Origin: Candidatus Pelagibacter sp. TMED197
GTDB lineage: Bacteria > Pseudomonadota > Alphaproteobacteria > Pelagibacterales > Pelagibacteraceae
Assembly (NCBI GenBank): GCA_002169755.1
Contig: NHIU01000019.1
Location: 9,619 to 18,683 of the forward strand
Direction of reading: 5' to 3'
DNA length: 9,065 bases
Under the pieces are notes generated by a model. That model saw only the letters and a list, made by a program, of their open reading frames with translations. It had not been told where the DNA came from and did no database searches. How positions within the stretch are numbered: position 1 is the stretch's first letter; the number at the start of each line of letters is the position of its first letter. This document shows positions 7,443-9,065 of the stretch, piece by piece. The position numbers and the translations under genes are program-made.

Positions 7443-7696
7443 TGGGACTGACCGGATCAATAATAATTTATGTAATGATTTGGTGGATAGTTTTTTTTTC
7501 TATTTTGCCAGTTGGAATACAATCTAATAAAGAAATCTTTAAAGATAGGATCGAAGGCATAGATCCAGGAGCTCCAAAAAACCCAAAAATAGCAAAAAAA
7601 TTTTTGATTACAACTATAATTACTTCAATAATATTTATAATGATATATTATCTAGTAAAAAATAATTTCTTAAACTTAAGGGAATTCTTACAATAA
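7442..7696 (+). CDS. DUF1467 family small membrane protein, function unknown
   Basis: An 84-residue protein with two hydrophobic segments: about 6-26, containing the IYVMIWWIVFFSILPVGI stretch, and about 54-72. Between them is a polar linker, QSNKEIFKDRIEGIDPGAPKNP (27-48). The Trp-Trp pair, the LPVGIQS turn and the GxDPGAPKNP signature are what I recognise as the DUF1467 family, found in alphaproteobacteria between rnj and proS. If the positive-inside rule holds, the Lys-rich linker and following KIAKK (49-53) would be cytoplasmic with both termini periplasmic; this topology is inferred. The start shares one base with the rnj stop (TAATG), the stop shares one base with proS, and no clear Shine-Dalgarno precedes it. 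No biochemical role is known to me. Persistent linkage to proS and the lipoprotein exporter suggests a housekeeping envelope role at most. Confidence 0.88.
   Translation: MGLTGSIIIYVMIWWIVFFSILPVGIQSNKEIFKDRIEGIDPGAPKNPKIAKKFLITTIITSIIFIMIYYLVKNNFLNLREFLQ
7678..7683 (+). promoter_or_regulatory. proS: Possible weak Shine-Dalgarno for proS
   Basis: AAGGGA lies 12 bases before the proS ATG, inside the end of the DUF1467 gene. It is a partial match to the anti-Shine-Dalgarno and slightly too far upstream. It is noted because most other starts in the window have no purine-rich site at all. Low confidence. Confidence 0.25.
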
Positions 7697-9012
7697 TGTA
7701 TCTATCTAAACTCTTTATTCCAATAACTAAAGATGTTCCATCTGATGCAAAAATAAAATCTCACCAACTGATGTTGAGAACTGGAATGATTAAGCAATCA
7801 TCAACAGGAATATATTCTTGGCTTCCATTAGGTTTTAAAATAATGAAAAAAATTGAAAAAATAGTAAGAGAGGAACAAAATCTTATTGGAGCACAGGAAA
7901 TGCTTATGCCAACTATCCAATCATCAGAAATATGGAAAGAAAGCGGAAGATATGAAGATTACGGGGAAGAAATGCTTAGAATTAAAGATCGCCAAGGAAG
8001 AGAAATGTTATACGGGCCAACAAACGAAGAATTAATAACTGATATATTTAGATCAAGTGTTAAATCTTATAAATCTCTTCCACAAATTCTTTATCATATA
8101 CAATGGAAATTTAGAGATGAAATAAGACCAAGATTTGGAGTTATGAGATGTCGAGAATTCTTTATGAAAGACGCTTACTCATTCGATATTAGTGACGAAA
8201 ATGCTAAGAAATCTTATAACAAAATGTTTTATTCTTATATAAGAACTTTTAAACGTCTTGGTTTACAAGCTATTCCCATGGCAGCAGACACAGGACCAAT
8301 CGGAGGAGATTTATCACATGAGTTTGTTATTTTAGCAGAAACCGGTGAAAGTCAGATCTTTGCTGACAAAAAAGTATTCGAAATAAATTTTGATAAATAT
8401 GATACTTCAGAGAAATCTTTACAAAAAATGAGAGAAGATTACTCATCTATTTATGCGGTTACAGACGAAAAATATAACGAAAAAGATTTTAGCAAAAAAG
8501 TTAAGAAAGAAAATCAAATTAAAACAAGAGGAATCGAAGTTGGACACATATTCTATTTTGGTGACAAATACTCTAAACCTCTTAATTGCTTAATTGATAC
8601 TCAAGCAGGCAAAAAAATTTCAGTTAAAATGGGATCTTATGGTATTGGAATTTCTAGATTAGTTGGAGCAACTATTGAAGCAAACTACAATAATGATGTA
8701 ATGAAATGGCCTAAATCAATTTCTCCTTTTGAGGTCGTAATCATTCCTAGCATAAGTAAAAGCAATGAGGAAAACCTTATAAAAGCTGAAAAAATATATA
8801 AAGATTTAAAAAAACAAAATATTGACGCATTGTTAGACGATGTAGATGAAAGCATGTCAAATAAATTTAAAAAACATGATTTGATAGGTGTTCCATATCA
8901 AATAATAATTGGTTCTAAATCAGAACAAGGTAAGTTCGAATTCAAAGAACTTAACTCACAAACTGAAATGCTTAGTTTAGAGACCATAAAGTCAAAACTT
9001 AAAAAAGATTAA
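7696..9012 (+). CDS. proS: Prolyl-tRNA synthetase, short form without insertion domain
   Basis: Class II aminoacyl-tRNA synthetase that charges tRNA-Pro with proline in the cytoplasm. Of the 438 residues, motif 1 lies at about 43-61 (LPLG through the KKIEKIVREEQ helix). The GPTNEE loop is at 107-112. Motif 2 is at 139-163, with Arg140, Glu142 and Arg144 in FRDEIRPRFG. GGDLSHEF is at 203-210 and motif 3 at 313-323 (GSYGIGISRLV, with the ATP-binding Arg321). The HGTP anticodon-binding domain runs from about 342 to the end. E. coli ProRS has about 570 residues with a roughly 180-residue editing insertion between motifs 2 and 3. Here only about 100 residues separate GGDLSHEF from motif 3, so the insertion that clears Ala-tRNA-Pro is missing. 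This is the usual alphaproteobacterial and mitochondrial-like form. The start overlaps the DUF1467 stop by one base (TAATG). Confidence 0.98.
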   Translation: MYLSKLFIPITKDVPSDAKIKSHQLMLRTGMIKQSSTGIYSWLPLGFKIMKKIEKIVREEQNLIGAQEMLMPTIQSSEIWKESGRYEDYGEEMLRIKDRQGREMLYGPTNEELITDIFRSSVKSYKSLPQILYHIQWKFRDEIRPRFGVMRCREFFMKDAYSFDISDENAKKSYNKMFYSYIRTFKRLGLQAIPMAADTGPIGGDLSHEFVILAETGESQIFADKKVFEINFDKYDTSEKSLQKMREDYSSIYAVTDEKYNEKDFSKKVKKENQIKTRGIEVGHIFYFGDKYSKPLNCLIDTQAGKKISVKMGSYGIGISRLVGATIEANYNNDVMKWPKSISPFEVVIIPSISKSNEENLIKAEKIYKDLKKQNIDALLDDVDESMSNKFKKHDLIGVPYQIIIGSKSEQGKFEFKELNSQTEMLSLETIKSKLKKD

Positions 9013-9013
9013 A

Positions 9014-9065
9014 TTGTTTACAAAAGCTGAAAGAATAATTTCATTTAGAAACTTACGTCCAAAAA
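9014..9065 (+). CDS. lolC: N-terminal fragment of a lipoprotein-releasing ABC transporter permease (LolC/LolE family), TTG start, cut by window end
   Basis: One base after the proS stop, a TTG opens a frame whose 17 visible codons read (M)FTKAERIISFRNLRPK before the window ends. This resembles the start of alphaproteobacterial LolC/LolE permeases, which begin with a short cytoplasmic stretch of the type F-x-x-FERxIAxRYLRxK. These proteins sit in the inner membrane with the LolD ATPase and release lipoproteins to the carrier for the outer membrane. In-frame upstream there is a stop (TAA, 8987-8989) and no ATG, so TTG at 9014 is the best start, with ATT at 9008 the only other weak option. No Shine-Dalgarno is visible. 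Known alphaproteobacterial synteny (proS followed by lolC) supports the call. Only 17 residues can be seen, so lolC versus lolE cannot be decided. Confidence 0.66.
   Translation, partial: MFTKAERIISFRNLRPK

Noticed and set aside
7491..7499. T9 run (and a similar T9 at 5163-5171) as a terminator tail
   Set aside because: No GC-rich stem precedes either run; both encode Phe codons inside intact genes.
1..9065. A novel defence, mobile or secondary-metabolite system in the window
   Set aside because: Every gene except the DUF1467 protein belongs to a well-known housekeeping family, synteny is normal for alphaproteobacteria, and no direct repeats, integrase, transposase or CRISPR repeats are visible.

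Overview
The window is a dense, single-strand stretch of an AT-rich alphaproteobacterial chromosome. Gene order, the very low GC content and near-zero intergenic DNA point most strongly to the SAR11 clade (Candidatus Pelagibacter and relatives). That assignment is inferred from style and synteny, not from a marker gene. All genes lie on the + strand. Only two bases (1573 and 9013) fall outside a called coding sequence.

Region 1 (1-4478) is the distal end of a respiratory complex I operon: nuoL (5' end cut by the window), nuoM and nuoN. These are the three antiporter-like membrane subunits that carry proton translocation in NADH:quinone oxidoreductase, and each keeps its expected buried charged residues. 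Region 2 (4478-5784) holds two small cofactor genes. One is a minimal biotin protein ligase (birA) with no DNA-binding domain; the other is a type III pantothenate kinase (coaX). Region 3 (5781-7696) holds RNase J (rnj) and an 84-residue two-helix membrane protein of the DUF1467 family. Region 4 (7696-9065) holds a short prolyl-tRNA synthetase (proS) and the first 17 codons of what looks like lolC/lolE, the permease of the lipoprotein-releasing ABC transporter, probably starting at TTG.

Successive genes are separated by one base or overlap by 1, 4 or 11 bases (TAATG and ATGA junctions), mostly without a Shine-Dalgarno sequence. This suggests one long co-transcribed unit with translational coupling that begins upstream of the window and continues beyond it. 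I see no promoter, terminator, RNA gene, mobile element or CRISPR array. The order nuoLMN-birA-coaX-rnj-DUF1467-proS-lolC is a known alphaproteobacterial arrangement, so the window is mainly core housekeeping DNA. I did not find a convincing undescribed system. The points most worth a second look are the uncharacterised DUF1467 protein, a perfect 11-bp inverted repeat inside nuoL, long homopolymers inside catalytic genes, and the non-ATG start of the last gene.
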